The notes: generated from the sequence alone by a model not told the origin. Numbered from the stretch's first letter, positions 1 to 9,365 are shown. The stretch is 64,000 nucleotides of DNA from Martinezella lusitana (GCF_016901135.1 NZ_JAFEVL010000042.1:186001-250000), one strand, 5' to 3'. Numbers and translations: made by a program.

Positions 1-2
1 AG

Positions 3-185
3 GATGTTCCGCAAAACATCATCGCCAAGGAGGCCGGCGTCTCATGCGCCCTCGTTTGCGGCCTGTTGAGAGAGGCGCATTCACGCTGCCTCGCTGCAAT
101 ATCGCTCGAGGCCGATCAGGATTTTGCCGCGCCTCGCGATCACAGGCGGACCAGAACACCACGCTCCCCGGAGATGCGAGCCTGA
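3..185 (+). CDS. 3' end of an unidentified gene (partial)
   Basis: This frame is open from the window edge to a TGA at 183-185 and would encode about 60 C-terminal residues. It includes the stretch IAKEAGVS, which resembles a helix-turn-helix but is too short to assign, followed by an arginine-rich tail. The next gene starts 44 bases downstream on the same strand. It may be the end of a regulator of the siderophore locus, but it could equally be a chance open frame. Confidence 0.25.
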   Translation, partial: DVPQNIIAKEAGVSCALVCGLLREAHSRCLAAISLEADQDFAAPRDHRRTRTPRSPEMRA

Positions 186-229
186 CACGGGAGCGCCGAA
201 TGACGCTGCCAGCCGGGAAGGAAGAACAG

Positions 230-703
230 ATGCAGGAAGCTATCGAAATAACCGAATCCAAGGGCGATATCTGCCGTGCCATCATGTCGGAGCTGACGGA
301 CTGGTTCACGGAACCGGAGGTCATCGAGGCATGTGCGGAAGCCGTCGAAACCTTGCCGATGTTTGGCTGTCTCGACGAAGGCTCCGTCGCCGGCTTCGTT
401 GCGATACAGGCTCATCCTCCCGCCGCTATGGAAATCCTGGTCATCGCCACCCGGCGGCAGCACCATGGCAGCGGCGTAGGCAAGCGGCTGCTTGCCGCCG
501 CTGAGCAATTCGCCCGGTCCGCTGGTTGCAAGCTGCTGACGGTGAAGACGCTTGCGCCGCGCGGCAAGGACGAGCCGCAATATGATGCGACGCGCGCCTT
601 CTATGACAGGAACGGCTTCATCCGTGCCGAAGTGTTCCCAACCCTCTGGCACGAGGACCACCCGTGCCTTTTCTTCGTCAAGCCGCTAGCGGCCGCCAAT
701 TGA
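230..703 (+). CDS. GNAT family N-acetyltransferase
   Basis: This 157-residue protein has a GNAT fold. The acetyl-CoA pyrophosphate-binding loop (RRQHHGSGVGKRLL, residues about 76-89) is followed by the usual helix, and a late segment ARAFYDRNGF is typical of the family. ATG 230 is chosen over ATG 200 and the far-upstream ATG 44 because a purine-rich GGAAGGAAG lies just before it. The substrate cannot be read from sequence. The gene lies 47 bases before the start of fhuC on the same strand, so it is probably co-transcribed with the siderophore uptake genes. A role in siderophore modification is possible but not shown. Confidence 0.85.
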   Translation: MQEAIEITESKGDICRAIMSELTDWFTEPEVIEACAEAVETLPMFGCLDEGSVAGFVAIQAHPPAAMEILVIATRRQHHGSGVGKRLLAAAEQFARSAGCKLLTVKTLAPRGKDEPQYDATRAFYDRNGFIRAEVFPTLWHEDHPCLFFVKPLAAAN

Positions 704-750
704 AGGCGATCAGGATATCACGAAGCCATGATGCTTCAGCAGGAACGACC

Positions 751-1563
751 ATGAAACACGAAACCATCCCACAAGCCGGCCAGCATCCGGTATCCGTCTT
801 CACGACAGAGGGCCTCCGCTTCGACGTCGATGGCAAGACCATTCTTCATCCGCTGGATCTCGCCTTCAATGCCGGCGAGATCTCAGGGCTGATCGGCCAT
901 AACGGCTCCGGCAAATCGACCCTGATCAAATTGCTGGCACGCCAGATCCAGCCGACAGGCGGACGGATCCTGTTCGATGGCGTCTCCGCCGCCTCCTACG
1001 ACATGCGCGCCTTTGCCCGCGCTGTCGCCTATCTGCCGCAGGATACCACATCGGCCGCCGGCATGACCGTCGAGGAACTCGTCGCCTGCGGGCGCTATCC
1101 CTGGCATGGAGCTCTGGGCCGCTTCACCGATCTTGACCGGGAGAAGGTCGAGACCGCGATGGTGCTGACGCATGTCGATACATTGAAGGGTCGGATGGTG
1201 GACACGCTTTCGGGCGGCGAGCGCCAGCGCGTCTGGATCGCCATGCTGGTCGCGCAGGACAGTCGCTGTCTCCTCCTCGACGAGCCGACCTCGGCACTCG
1301 ACATTGCGCACCAGATGGAGATCCTCGGGCTGGTGCGAGAGCTCTGCCGCACGAAGGGCCTGAGCGTCATCCTCGTGCTGCACGACATCAATGTCGCCGC
1401 GCATTTCTGCGATCACCTGCATGCGCTGAAACAAGGGCGCCTGATTGCCGCCGGCCCCTCGCCCAGCCTGATGAAAGCCGAAACGCTGCATACGATCTAC
1501 GGCACGAATATGGGCGTGACGGCTCATCCGGTGCACGGAACGCCGCTCGCCTATGTCATCTGA
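751..1563 (+). CDS. fhuC: Iron(III)-hydroxamate ABC transporter, ATP-binding protein
   Basis: This is a 270-residue cytoplasmic ATPase that powers Fe(III)-siderophore import through FhuB. Walker A is GHNGSGKST (about 49-57), the ABC signature is LSGGERQRVW (about 153-162), and Walker B is CLLLDEPTSALD (about 173-184), followed by an H-loop in VLHDIN. Length and motif spacing match FhuC/FepC ATPases. ATG 751 is preferred to the upstream in-frame start at 664, which lies inside the previous gene. Its end overlaps fhuD by 11 bases, consistent with translational coupling. The hydroxamate assignment rests on the neighbours: a fused double permease and an FhuA-like receptor. Confidence 0.93.
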   Translation: MKHETIPQAGQHPVSVFTTEGLRFDVDGKTILHPLDLAFNAGEISGLIGHNGSGKSTLIKLLARQIQPTGGRILFDGVSAASYDMRAFARAVAYLPQDTTSAAGMTVEELVACGRYPWHGALGRFTDLDREKVETAMVLTHVDTLKGRMVDTLSGGERQRVWIAMLVAQDSRCLLLDEPTSALDIAHQMEILGLVRELCRTKGLSVILVLHDINVAAHFCDHLHALKQGRLIAAGPSPSLMKAETLHTIYGTNMGVTAHPVHGTPLAYVI

Positions 1564-2461
1564 GGATCATTTCGACGGGTTGAGGCTATCACGCCGCAAC
1601 GCGCTTCTTGCGGCCGCGGCTCTCCTCGCCATTCCACGCGCGGGATATGCCGGCGCGGCAGTGTCCGGACCGATTGCCTCGCTCGACTACGGCCTGGCCT
1701 CGACGCTGCTGGCGCTCGGCGTCACACCCGCGGCGATCGCCTCGCTTGCCGATTGGGACAGGTGGGTCGTCGAGCCGAAAATGCCGGCCGGGGTCGTCGA
1801 TCTCGGCACCACCAATGAGATCAATCTCGAAATCCTGGCAAGCCTGAAACCGGCGCTGATCCTGACCACACCCTATCTCGCTCCCCTGAAGCCACGCCTG
1901 GAAGCGATTTCGCCGATCATGGAGCTCACGATCTATGCCGAAGGTGGCGAGGCGTTGCAACGCTCCATCGAAGCCACTCGGCTGCTGGCCGCCGCCATCG
2001 GCCGTCAACAGCAGGCAGAGGATTTCCTGACGCAATCCGAACAGTTCTTCGACGATTGCGCCAGCCGGGTGAATAAGCTCAAGCCGCCGCCGCTGACGCT
2101 CGTCAATTTCGTCGATCAGCGCCACGCCCGCATTTATGGCGGCACCGGCCTCTATCAGAACGTCATGACGAGGATCGGCCTCAGGAACGCCTGGACAGGA
2201 ACCGGCAATTTCTGGGGTTTCGAAACGATCGGCCTGGAGCAGTTGGCAACGCTAGATCAAAGCCTGCGCCTGATCGCCTTCGAACCCCTCATTCCGCCAA
2301 ATATACTCGACAATCTGCAGGACAGCCCTCTGTGGACCAGCCTTCCCTTCGTCCAGGCGGGTCGAGTCTCGGTACTGCCGGGCACGCTGATGTTCGGCAT
2401 GGTTCAGGAGGCAGAGCGCTTCGCCCGCATTCTGCTCGATCATCTGGAAAAACTCGCATGA
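1553..2461 (+). CDS. fhuD: Iron-siderophore ABC transporter, substrate-binding protein
   Basis: This 302-residue periplasmic binding protein belongs to the FhuD/FepB group (helical-backbone cluster). The N-terminus has a twin-arginine motif (LSRRNALL, Arg 14-15), a hydrophobic run and an alanine-rich cleavage region, so export by Tat is likely. The segments LGTTNEINLEIL and IYGGTGLYQNVM fit the two lobes. It would carry the ferric siderophore from the outer-membrane receptor to FhuB. The start overlaps fhuC by 11 bases, and the stop overlaps the fhuB start as ATGA, so the three genes form one transcription unit. Confidence 0.9.
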   Translation: MSSEDHFDGLRLSRRNALLAAAALLAIPRAGYAGAAVSGPIASLDYGLASTLLALGVTPAAIASLADWDRWVVEPKMPAGVVDLGTTNEINLEILASLKPALILTTPYLAPLKPRLEAISPIMELTIYAEGGEALQRSIEATRLLAAAIGRQQQAEDFLTQSEQFFDDCASRVNKLKPPPLTLVNFVDQRHARIYGGTGLYQNVMTRIGLRNAWTGTGNFWGFETIGLEQLATLDQSLRLIAFEPLIPPNILDNLQDSPLWTSLPFVQAGRVSVLPGTLMFGMVQEAERFARILLDHLEKLA

Positions 2462-4449
2462 TACGCAGCAATGCAAACAATTCCCTCGGCGCCCCCGCCG
2501 TGGCGCTGACGCTGTTGGTGCTTGCCGGCTTGCTCGTCTGGCATCAGCTCGCGCCGGATTTTTCGCGCCTGATGGTGCAGGACGCCGGTTACGATCCGCA
2601 GCGCCTGTTGCTTGTCTATTCGACGCTGCCGAGAATCGCGACTGCGCTTCTGGCCGGCGCGGCACTCGCGCTATCGGGAAGTTTGCTGCAGCAAGTGCTG
2701 CGCAATCCGCTTGCCTCACCCTCTACACTTGGCATTTCCGCCGGCGCCAACCTGGCGCTCGTTGCCGTCATGCTCGCCTTTCCGGCGCTTGAGGGCTTCA
2801 GTCGCGATGCGGTCGCTCTGTTCGGTAGTGCCGTGGCAGCGGCCGTCGTTTTCCTGATCGGTGCAAGACGAGGCTTTTCGCCGTTTGCACTCGTGCTCTC
2901 CGGGCTAATCGTCAGCGTCTGGAGCGGCGCGCTCGCTGCCATCCTCGTTCTGATGAACGACCGCTACCTCTCCGGCCTTTTCATCTGGGGTGCCGGGTCG
3001 CTGGCGCAACAGAGCTGGACCATCCCCCTCTCCCTCCTTCCGAAAATCACAATTCTCACCATCGCCGCTTTCCTGATGGCGCGGCCGCTATCGCTCATAG
3101 AACTTGGCGACGGCGGCGCCAGCGGGCTCGGCCTGTCGGTGAAGCGGACGCGTATTGCTGCCGTCTGCCTTGCCATCATGCTGGCCGCTGTCGTGACCAG
3201 CGCCGTCGGCGTCATCGGCTTCATCGGCCTTATCGCCCCCCGGATCGCGCAGCTTTCCGGCGCGCGGCAGATGAAGAGCCAGCTTATCTGGTCCCCTCTC
3301 ATCGGCGCCGGATTGCTGCTTCTGACCGACGAGGCACTGGTGCTTCTCTCCGGAGCATCCTCGACCTTCCTGCCGACGGGAGCCATCACCGCACTCCTCG
3401 GCGCTCCTTTGCTTCTCCTGATGCTCCCCCGGCTCAAGGCGACGCAACGCAATGTGCCTGCCCCGTCACAAACTCCGAACCGGACTGCACACACCTCGCG
3501 AAATCTGCTCTTCGCGACGTTCATCGGGCTTCTCGCTCTGCTCGCTGGCGCAATCTTTTTCGGACGCGCGCCAGATGGCGCATGGACCGTCCTTGCCTAT
3601 CTGAATTGGCCCGACGTACTGCCCTATCGTCTGCCGCGCGTCATTGGCGCCTTTGCCGCCGGAACGATGCTCGGTGTCGTCGGCGCAATCCTGCAGCGCC
3701 TCAGCGGCAACGAGATGGCAAGCCCGGAAGTGCTAGGCATTTCGGCCGGCGCCACCATCGGCGTAACAGCTGCGCTCTTCATCCTGCCCGCACCCGGCAT
3801 GGCCGCTCAGCTCGGTTTCGGCGGCATCGGCGCATTCGCCGTCCTGCTTGCCATCTTCGCCTTCGGCATGCGTTCCGGCTTCGCGCCGGAACGGGTATTG
3901 CTGACCGGCATCGCCCTCGGCGCCATGCTGGATGCCTTCATCAGCGTGCTTGCCGCCAGCGGCGATCCGCGCGCGATGACGGTCATGCAATGGATGAGTG
4001 GATCGACCTATCTCGTTGATATACCCAAGGCAATATCCGCAGCGATTGTCGCCGCCACGGGCCTCGCGCTGGCATTCCTAGCCCGCCGCTGGCTTGATCT
4101 TCTGCCATTGGGATCACAAGCAGCGCAGGCAATCGGCATCCGCGTCAATCTTACTCGCGCCTGCCTCTTCGCGCTTGCCGCCGCCATGACCGCCGCCGCC
4201 ACACTCGTCGTCGGCCCCTTGAGCTTCATCGGCCTCATGGGCCCGCATCTCGCCCGAGAACTGGGACTGCGACGAGCAGCCCCCCAGCTTGCCGGAGCGG
4301 CCCTTGCCGGCGGCGGGCTTATGGTGCTCGCGGACTGGTTCGGCAGGATGATTGCGTTTCCGTATCAGATCCCGGCGGGGCTGGTTTCGGCACTGGTCGG
4401 TGCGCCGTTGTTGCTCGTGCTGCTGATGAAGCGGCGTAGGACGGCATAA
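2458..4449 (+). CDS. fhuB: Iron(III)-hydroxamate ABC transporter, fused double permease
   Basis: This 663-residue inner-membrane permease consists of two homologous halves fused in one chain, as in E. coli FhuB. Each half carries the conserved GISAGA motif (GISAGANLALV near residue 96, GISAGATIGVT near 428) and a later GFIGLIAPRIA or SFIGLMGPHLA coupling segment that contacts the ATPase. About 20 membrane spans are expected. ATG 2458 is used because it overlaps the fhuD stop (ATGA); the longer open frame upstream runs through fhuD. The fused form supports a hydroxamate (Fhu) rather than catecholate (Fep) system. Confidence 0.93.
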   Translation: MIRSNANNSLGAPAVALTLLVLAGLLVWHQLAPDFSRLMVQDAGYDPQRLLLVYSTLPRIATALLAGAALALSGSLLQQVLRNPLASPSTLGISAGANLALVAVMLAFPALEGFSRDAVALFGSAVAAAVVFLIGARRGFSPFALVLSGLIVSVWSGALAAILVLMNDRYLSGLFIWGAGSLAQQSWTIPLSLLPKITILTIAAFLMARPLSLIELGDGGASGLGLSVKRTRIAAVCLAIMLAAVVTSAVGVIGFIGLIAPRIAQLSGARQMKSQLIWSPLIGAGLLLLTDEALVLLSGASSTFLPTGAITALLGAPLLLLMLPRLKATQRNVPAPSQTPNRTAHTSRNLLFATFIGLLALLAGAIFFGRAPDGAWTVLAYLNWPDVLPYRLPRVIGAFAAGTMLGVVGAILQRLSGNEMASPEVLGISAGATIGVTAALFILPAPGMAAQLGFGGIGAFAVLLAIFAFGMRSGFAPERVLLTGIALGAMLDAFISVLAASGDPRAMTVMQWMSGSTYLVDIPKAISAAIVAATGLALAFLARRWLDLLPLGSQAAQAIGIRVNLTRACLFALAAAMTAAATLVVGPLSFIGLMGPHLARELGLRRAAPQLAGAALAGGGLMVLADWFGRMIAFPYQIPAGLVSALVGAPLLLVLLMKRRRTA

Positions 4450-4704
4450 GACCAATAGAAGCTGGCTTCCGTCGCTCCTTGTCTTTCGCGACACAGTCTC
4501 GTGACGCAGGCTGGAACACTTGCAGCGACAAAAAGCATCACGTTAGAGCGCGGTCTTGGCGTAGCAGGCGCTTTCTATCCATTCGCTGGCAGGTTTTGGT
4601 CTGTGGAATCACAACGATCCGCTTCAATAAGCCGGCAAGCATACTGAGTGTCTTAACGGATAAACCTCGGCTTCCAAGCTTCGGATTCACCGTAAGAAAG
4701 ATGA

Positions 4705-4732
4705 CGGGCGCCACGCCAAAGCGCAGCGCCCG
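4705..4732 (-). terminator. Probable terminator of the TonB-dependent receptor gene
   Basis: A 7-bp GC-only stem (CGGGCGC / GCGCCCG) with a smaller inner CGC/GCG pair lies 9 bases past the receptor stop. Read on the minus strand it is followed by a moderately T-rich stretch. It sits between the convergent fhuB and receptor genes and could serve both, but no T tract is seen on the plus side. Confidence 0.5.
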
Positions 4733-4740
4733 CCAATCAC

Positions 4741-6930
4741 TTACCACCGATACTTCAACGACGCGGTGATGTTGCGACCCTGACCCAAATAGCAATAGCC
4801 GCTGTCGCAGACCGTCAGCCGCCGGTTTGCGATGTTGCGGACGTCGAGGGATGCCGTCAGGCCTTTGTATTTCTTGTCGACGGCCCCGAAGTCGTAGGAA
4901 AGGGCCGCGTCCAGGTAGAAGCTGGCGTCGTTCTTGGAGGTGTTGGCGGTGCTGGTATAGGTCTCGCCGGTATAGCGAATGCCGGCGCCGGCCGTCAGGC
5001 CGTTGGCGACGGTGTCCTCCTGGAAGGCATAATTCGTCCAGAGGCTGGCGATATGCTTCGGCGTGATCGAAGGCGTATTGCCGACGTCGTCGCCACCGGT
5101 GATTTCCGAGTGATTGTAGCTGTAGGCGGCAATCACATCCAGGCCGTCGGCAACGGTCGCCTTGGCCTCCAGTTCGATGCCCTTATTGGTGACCTCGCCG
5201 AGCGAGGCATAGACGAGCGTCAGGGGGTTGACCAGGACGGGCTTGTTCGTCTCGACGAGGTGATAGGCAACGGCGGACAAGAGAATATCGGTGCCCGGCG
5301 GCTGGTACTTCACACCCAGCTCATACTGCTTGCCCTTCGTGGGATCCAGAATGCTGCCGGATGCCGACCGCTGTGTCACCGGATCGAAGGAGGTCGAATA
5401 GCTGGTGAAAGGCGCAATGCCGTTGTCGAAAAGATAGAGCGCGCCGGCCTGGGCGGTGAACGCCTTGTTGTTGATGTTTTCGGACGTGCTCGTTCCAGAG
5501 GAAACAAAAGTCGTGTCGCTCGATTGATCGACCCAGGTCTGCCGTCCACCAAGCGTGAAGCGCCACTTGTCTAGCTCGATCTGGTCGAGAGCATAGGCGC
5601 CCACCTGCCGCATGCTGGCGCTGACCAGGCTGTAATTATAGTCCGGCGTCGGGCCGGAAACGCCGTAAGTCGGGTTGGAGATGTCGAAATCATAGGCGGC
5701 GCTGGTGGTCGCATCGAAGCCGTAGCCGAAGGACGAATTCACGTTGGTGTAGTCCAGGCCGAACAGCATGGTGTGCGAGGCTGGGCCCGTGTCGAACTTG
5801 GATTCGAGCTGGTTGTCGACCTGGAAGACATTCATCGAGTCCCGGATAGCGGTCGCGCCGCGATGAGCGACGGTGCCGGTCCAGCTATAGGTGCTGAGAT
5901 AGCGAGCCCTCAGATCCATATGAGAGAAGCGAAGATTCTGGCGGAAGGTGAAGCCGCCGTCGAACTCGTGCTCGAACTGGTAGCCCACCTGCTGCTGGCG
6001 GGTCTTCTGGTAGTCATAGTCGGGATCGCTGTCGCGCAGATCGAGAATATTGCCATCGGGACCGACCATCGCGCCCACATTGGCATCCGTCTCATCCGCC
6101 TGCGCCGAGCCATAGACCGTAAAGGTGGTGGAATCGTCCGGCTTCCAGGTAAAGGACGGCTGTATGAAATAGCGATCGTCGGCAATATCGAAATTGGTGT
6201 CACCCTTTCGCGCCAGGCCAACGATCCGGTACAGCATGCTATCGTCATCCTGGGTGACCGGGCCGCCGAAATCGAACATGGTCTGGGCGCGGTCCGATGT
6301 TCCGTAGACAACCCCGACTTCCCTGATCGTCTCTTCCGTCGGCAGCTTCGAGATCTTGTTGACGATGCCGCCCGGCGAGCCGGCACCATAGAGCACGGAT
6401 ACCGGCCCCTTGATCACCTCGACCCGATCCAGCGCATAGGGATCGGTGCGGAACATCCCATAATTCATATAGGGTTGCCGCAAGCCGTCGCGGAAATCGC
6501 CCGTCGTCGTGATGTTGTTGCCGCGGATGAAGATCTGATCGAAACGCGGGTCGAAGCCGTTCATGCCGGTCTGGACGCCGGCGGAATAGCGCACCGCCTC
6601 GATGATGCTCTGGGCGCCGCGCTCCTCGATTTCCTTCTTGGTGACCACCGAAACGGCGCGCGGCGTTTCAACCAGCGGCGTATCGATCTTCGTGGCACCG
6701 CGGCTTTCCTTGGCTGCGACTGTCTTATTGTCGCTTGTGCCGCTCGACTGGCCGCTGACGACGATCGGAGCGAGCTGTGTCGCGCCGCCCGCATTCTCAC
6801 TGGTTGCAGAATCCTGGGCAAAGGCATTGCCGCTCAGCGCAAACAGGGTGACAAGTGCTGTGGCAGCGCGCCCCAATCGAAATGAATTTCTTTCCAAATA
6901 ATTGATATTATTATATAATGTCTGTCCCAT
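4741..6930 (-). CDS. fhuA: TonB-dependent siderophore receptor (FhuA-like)
   Basis: This 729-residue outer-membrane receptor would import ferric siderophore using TonB energy. It has a signal peptide ending near residue 38 (ALSGNAFAQ), a TonB-box-like LAPIVVSG (53-60) and a plug domain with ETPRAVSVV and the IKGPVSVLYGAGSPGGIVN block. A 22-strand barrel follows, ending in the terminal aromatic SLKYRW that Bam recognises. The family matches the FhuA/FoxA hydroxamate group. It is convergent with fhuCDB and divergent from the esterase gene, with an IRO box in the shared upstream region. The exact ligand is not readable from sequence. Confidence 0.9.
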   Translation of the reverse strand: MGQTLYNNINYLERNSFRLGRAATALVTLFALSGNAFAQDSATSENAGGATQLAPIVVSGQSSGTSDNKTVAAKESRGATKIDTPLVETPRAVSVVTKKEIEERGAQSIIEAVRYSAGVQTGMNGFDPRFDQIFIRGNNITTTGDFRDGLRQPYMNYGMFRTDPYALDRVEVIKGPVSVLYGAGSPGGIVNKISKLPTEETIREVGVVYGTSDRAQTMFDFGGPVTQDDDSMLYRIVGLARKGDTNFDIADDRYFIQPSFTWKPDDSTTFTVYGSAQADETDANVGAMVGPDGNILDLRDSDPDYDYQKTRQQQVGYQFEHEFDGGFTFRQNLRFSHMDLRARYLSTYSWTGTVAHRGATAIRDSMNVFQVDNQLESKFDTGPASHTMLFGLDYTNVNSSFGYGFDATTSAAYDFDISNPTYGVSGPTPDYNYSLVSASMRQVGAYALDQIELDKWRFTLGGRQTWVDQSSDTTFVSSGTSTSENINNKAFTAQAGALYLFDNGIAPFTSYSTSFDPVTQRSASGSILDPTKGKQYELGVKYQPPGTDILLSAVAYHLVETNKPVLVNPLTLVYASLGEVTNKGIELEAKATVADGLDVIAAYSYNHSEITGGDDVGNTPSITPKHIASLWTNYAFQEDTVANGLTAGAGIRYTGETYTSTANTSKNDASFYLDAALSYDFGAVDKKYKGLTASLDVRNIANRRLTVCDSGYCYLGQGRNITASLKYRW

Positions 6931-7006
6931 GTTCTCTTTTCGCCTACCCTTTCCTGCAAAAGATGGCGCAAATTAGATTGCAGGCGCCGCCGTCGTCAAG
7001 AATACA

Positions 7007-7021
7007 TGACTTTAATAGTCA
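7007..7021. promoter_or_regulatory. IRO box, likely RirA operator
   Basis: A TGA-N9-TCA element with inverted arms TGACT/AGTCA around TTAAT lies 77 bases upstream of the receptor start and 192 bases before the esterase. This is the published form of the rhizobial iron-responsive operator bound by RirA when iron is sufficient. It is placed to repress the receptor gene and perhaps both divergent genes. Confidence 0.65.
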
Positions 7022-7212
7022 TCTTTTTTATCGATATCGGATCTTTGACGCACCAAAGTTGCCTCCAAGAGACACACACCGTAAAATTACGCGGTTGAAG
7101 CTCCTGATCTGCTTGGCAAATCTCGATTCTCATAATATGAGGAATTTTATCATCTTTTTGAAGCAGCGGCCCCTTTTGCGCCGCACCCGCCCTTCGATCG
7201 CCCAGAGAGACC

Positions 7213-8115
7213 ATGCCTCACCCGTCATCACTCAATGCAGCGGTCCCGCTGACGCCTGTTGCACTTGCCGGCGCAACATTTGCCGATCTCACCTTCGAAA
7301 ACGCCGATCAGCCACACAGGATCTTTCTCTATCGACCCGATAAATCGCCCCCGCCCGAAGGGTGGCCGGTTCTTTATCTGACGGATGGGAATGCCTGCTT
7401 TGCAACCGCCGTCGACGCGCTCAAAGTGCAGGCGGCCTATCCGAACGGAACCAATATCTGTGAAGGCATTATCGTCGCTATCGGCTACCCGTCGGACGAA
7501 CCCTACGATCCGCTGAGGCGCTCCTGGGATTTGAGCCCGCCACCTGGGCGGACCTATCCGCCATTTTTCCCTGGCGCGCCGGATGTCAGGACAGGCGGAG
7601 GAGAACGTTTCCTGAAGCTGATCGAAGACGAACTGAAGCCCTGGGTAGAAAGCCAGGTTCCGGTCGATCGGTCACGCCAGGCGCTTTTCGGCCACTCATT
7701 CGGCGGCTTGTTCGCCCTTTATGCGTTGTTTTCGAAACCACACGCCTTCAGCCGCTGGATTGCGGCGAGCCCGGCGATCTTCTGGGAAGACGCAGCGATC
7801 CTTGCGGCGGAAAGAGCCCTCATGGACAATCTTGAGGCTCCCCTCGATATCGAGCTGCATCTTTCCGCTGGTGAATACGAGGGAGAAGCGCTCGCGCCGT
7901 TCCACGAGGGCACGCCCGATGAGCACAAGAGGCAGGAACGCGCCAAGGAAACTCGCACGATCGAACTCGCCCGTGACATGGCGCAGCGATGGGCAACATC
8001 GGCGTCGTTCGAAGGGACGGCGATATTCGAGGAATATCCCGGCGAGAACCACATGTCGGTTCTTCCGGTCGCCTTGAACAGGGCTGTTCAGATTGCGTTT
8101 CGCAGGTCGAAATAA
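7213..8115 (+). CDS. Alpha/beta-hydrolase, esterase D / IroE-Fes type
   Basis: This 300-residue protein belongs to the putative esterase family (Pfam esterase, PF00756). The nucleophile elbow GHSFGG has Ser at about 162, and a late His in GENHMSVLP (about 281) would complete the triad. The N-terminal RIFLYRP and VLYLTDGN segments are typical of the IroE/BesA/Fes branch, whose members hydrolyse siderophores to free iron. No signal peptide is seen, so it would act in the cytoplasm. It is divergent from the siderophore receptor with an IRO box between, which supports an iron role. Hydrolysis of a hydroxamate ester siderophore is an inference. Confidence 0.8.
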   Translation: MPHPSSLNAAVPLTPVALAGATFADLTFENADQPHRIFLYRPDKSPPPEGWPVLYLTDGNACFATAVDALKVQAAYPNGTNICEGIIVAIGYPSDEPYDPLRRSWDLSPPPGRTYPPFFPGAPDVRTGGGERFLKLIEDELKPWVESQVPVDRSRQALFGHSFGGLFALYALFSKPHAFSRWIAASPAIFWEDAAILAAERALMDNLEAPLDIELHLSAGEYEGEALAPFHEGTPDEHKRQERAKETRTIELARDMAQRWATSASFEGTAIFEEYPGENHMSVLPVALNRAVQIAFRRSK

Positions 8116-8251
8116 AGCTCGAATTTCATGCATTTGCCTACAACGGAGGCGGCGTGCACGCGAGCCTTCGCGGCTCTCCTCGGTGCAAACTTGGACGAAT
8201 GTCACGCCCGGCTGAACTTCATGCCGTTATCCGGCACCTCAATCCCCGGCA

Positions 8252-8266
8252 TTAACCGGCGGTTAA
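8252..8266. promoter_or_regulatory. CtrA-like full site (TTAA-N7-TTAA)
   Basis: TTAACC-GGC-GGTTAA is a 15-bp palindrome that fits the CtrA consensus TTAA-N7-TTAA exactly, including the favoured C after the second half site. It is 110 bases upstream of bcsN, in the promoter region of the cellulose operon. CtrA is the cell-cycle response regulator of Alphaproteobacteria. Binding is inferred, not shown. Confidence 0.5.
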
Positions 8267-8375
8267 CCATAATCCGGCTTATTCGTGTTATCAAATACAA
8301 GGACTTGATTCCCAGCTCCACCGCGCAATTTAGCGGATGATATAACACAGAAACACTTTGCCGTGACCCGACAAG

Positions 8376-9365
8376 ATGCACCTTCTTAAAACGATAGCGC
8401 TAATGACGTTAGCCGGCTTGACGGCGGGATGCACGACAACGGGTCACATCAGGCAGTCGATCGGCGTCGAAACGGTCGACAATGACAAGGCGCTGGCCTT
8501 TCCACCTCCCGGCGGTCCGGCGATCGTGAATGTGGTCGAGCGCAGACATGCAAAGGATGTCGAGCAGACGATCTCGCTTTCGACGTCGTCTTCCGTACCC
8601 GGCCAGAATTTTCTCAAGGTTCAGTTTCTCGGCCTGACGGGATCCAATCCAGGGCTCGGCAGCAGGCCGTACAACACGATCAGCGACCTCGCGATAGCCC
8701 GCGAGATGGCATCCGCCGTGCCCGGTGTACGGCTGGCACGCTCGGCGACCTTCGTGCAGAACAGCTACGGACCGTTCGGCTATGCGTCCGGCCAAAGCAG
8801 AAATGGCGACACCTGTCTCTATGCCTGGCAGCAGATCCAGGCAGGCTTTTCTCCGCCGGTGGAGCAGCGCAATTTCGGCATGGTGCAGGTCAGGCTCAGG
8901 CTTTGCGACGCACACGCGACCGAGCGCCAACTGCTGGGCACAGTCTACGGCTACACGATCGCCGGCAGTTTCGACGGCGCACCCCTGAACCCGTTCGGAG
9001 CTCCGCGGGGTGCCGATGCCCTGTTGGGCAAGCCCGGCGAGCCGGTTTATCCTGACGCGGCCGCCTATCGCACTCCCCCGATCAGCATAGGCTACCAGAC
9101 CGCTCCAGTGGCAGCACGCCGCTTCGTTCCGCGCCGGCCGGTCGCCGTACAGCCGCAGCCGCAGGCCGCCCCAGTGCTGCCGCCGATGATTGGTCCGCGC
9201 GTGCCGCTCCCCGATGGGCAGGGCGACATGCCGCAGACGGGAGCTACAAGCAGCGCGCCGGCGACAACGGCGCAGCATCCGCCCGCAGCCAATAGAAGCA
9301 GCGTCATCGTGCCTTTACCGGACTGTAACGGAGATGCTGGCATATCTGATGCTTGCCGCCGTTAA
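8376..9365 (+). CDS. bcsN: Cellulose biosynthesis protein BcsN
   Basis: This 329-residue lipoprotein has a signal peptide with lipobox LTAGC (Cys 19). The middle carries the GLTGSNPGLGSRPYN segment and a Cys-containing block around DTCLYAWQQI. The C-terminal third is rich in Pro, Ala and Gln. The size, lipobox and position directly before bcsA match BcsN, which is found mostly in rhizobial and related cellulose operons and whose mechanism is not established. It is probably anchored in the outer membrane or periplasm, where it could help secretion of the polymer. The gap to bcsA is only 57 bases. Confidence 0.82.
   Translation: MHLLKTIALMTLAGLTAGCTTTGHIRQSIGVETVDNDKALAFPPPGGPAIVNVVERRHAKDVEQTISLSTSSSVPGQNFLKVQFLGLTGSNPGLGSRPYNTISDLAIAREMASAVPGVRLARSATFVQNSYGPFGYASGQSRNGDTCLYAWQQIQAGFSPPVEQRNFGMVQVRLRLCDAHATERQLLGTVYGYTIAGSFDGAPLNPFGAPRGADALLGKPGEPVYPDAAAYRTPPISIGYQTAPVAARRFVPRRPVAVQPQPQAAPVLPPMIGPRVPLPDGQGDMPQTGATSSAPATTAQHPPAANRSSVIVPLPDCNGDAGISDACRR

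Noticed and set aside
140..661. Long minus-strand frame opposite the GNAT gene
   Set aside because: It lacks protein-family features and lies fully over a well-supported gene; it is a high-GC shadow. The same holds for many long antisense frames in the fhu, bcs and sugar regions.
5773..6885. 370-codon plus-strand frame opposite the TonB-dependent receptor
   Set aside because: Its composition is that of a reverse shadow of the receptor, with no ribosome site or family motif.
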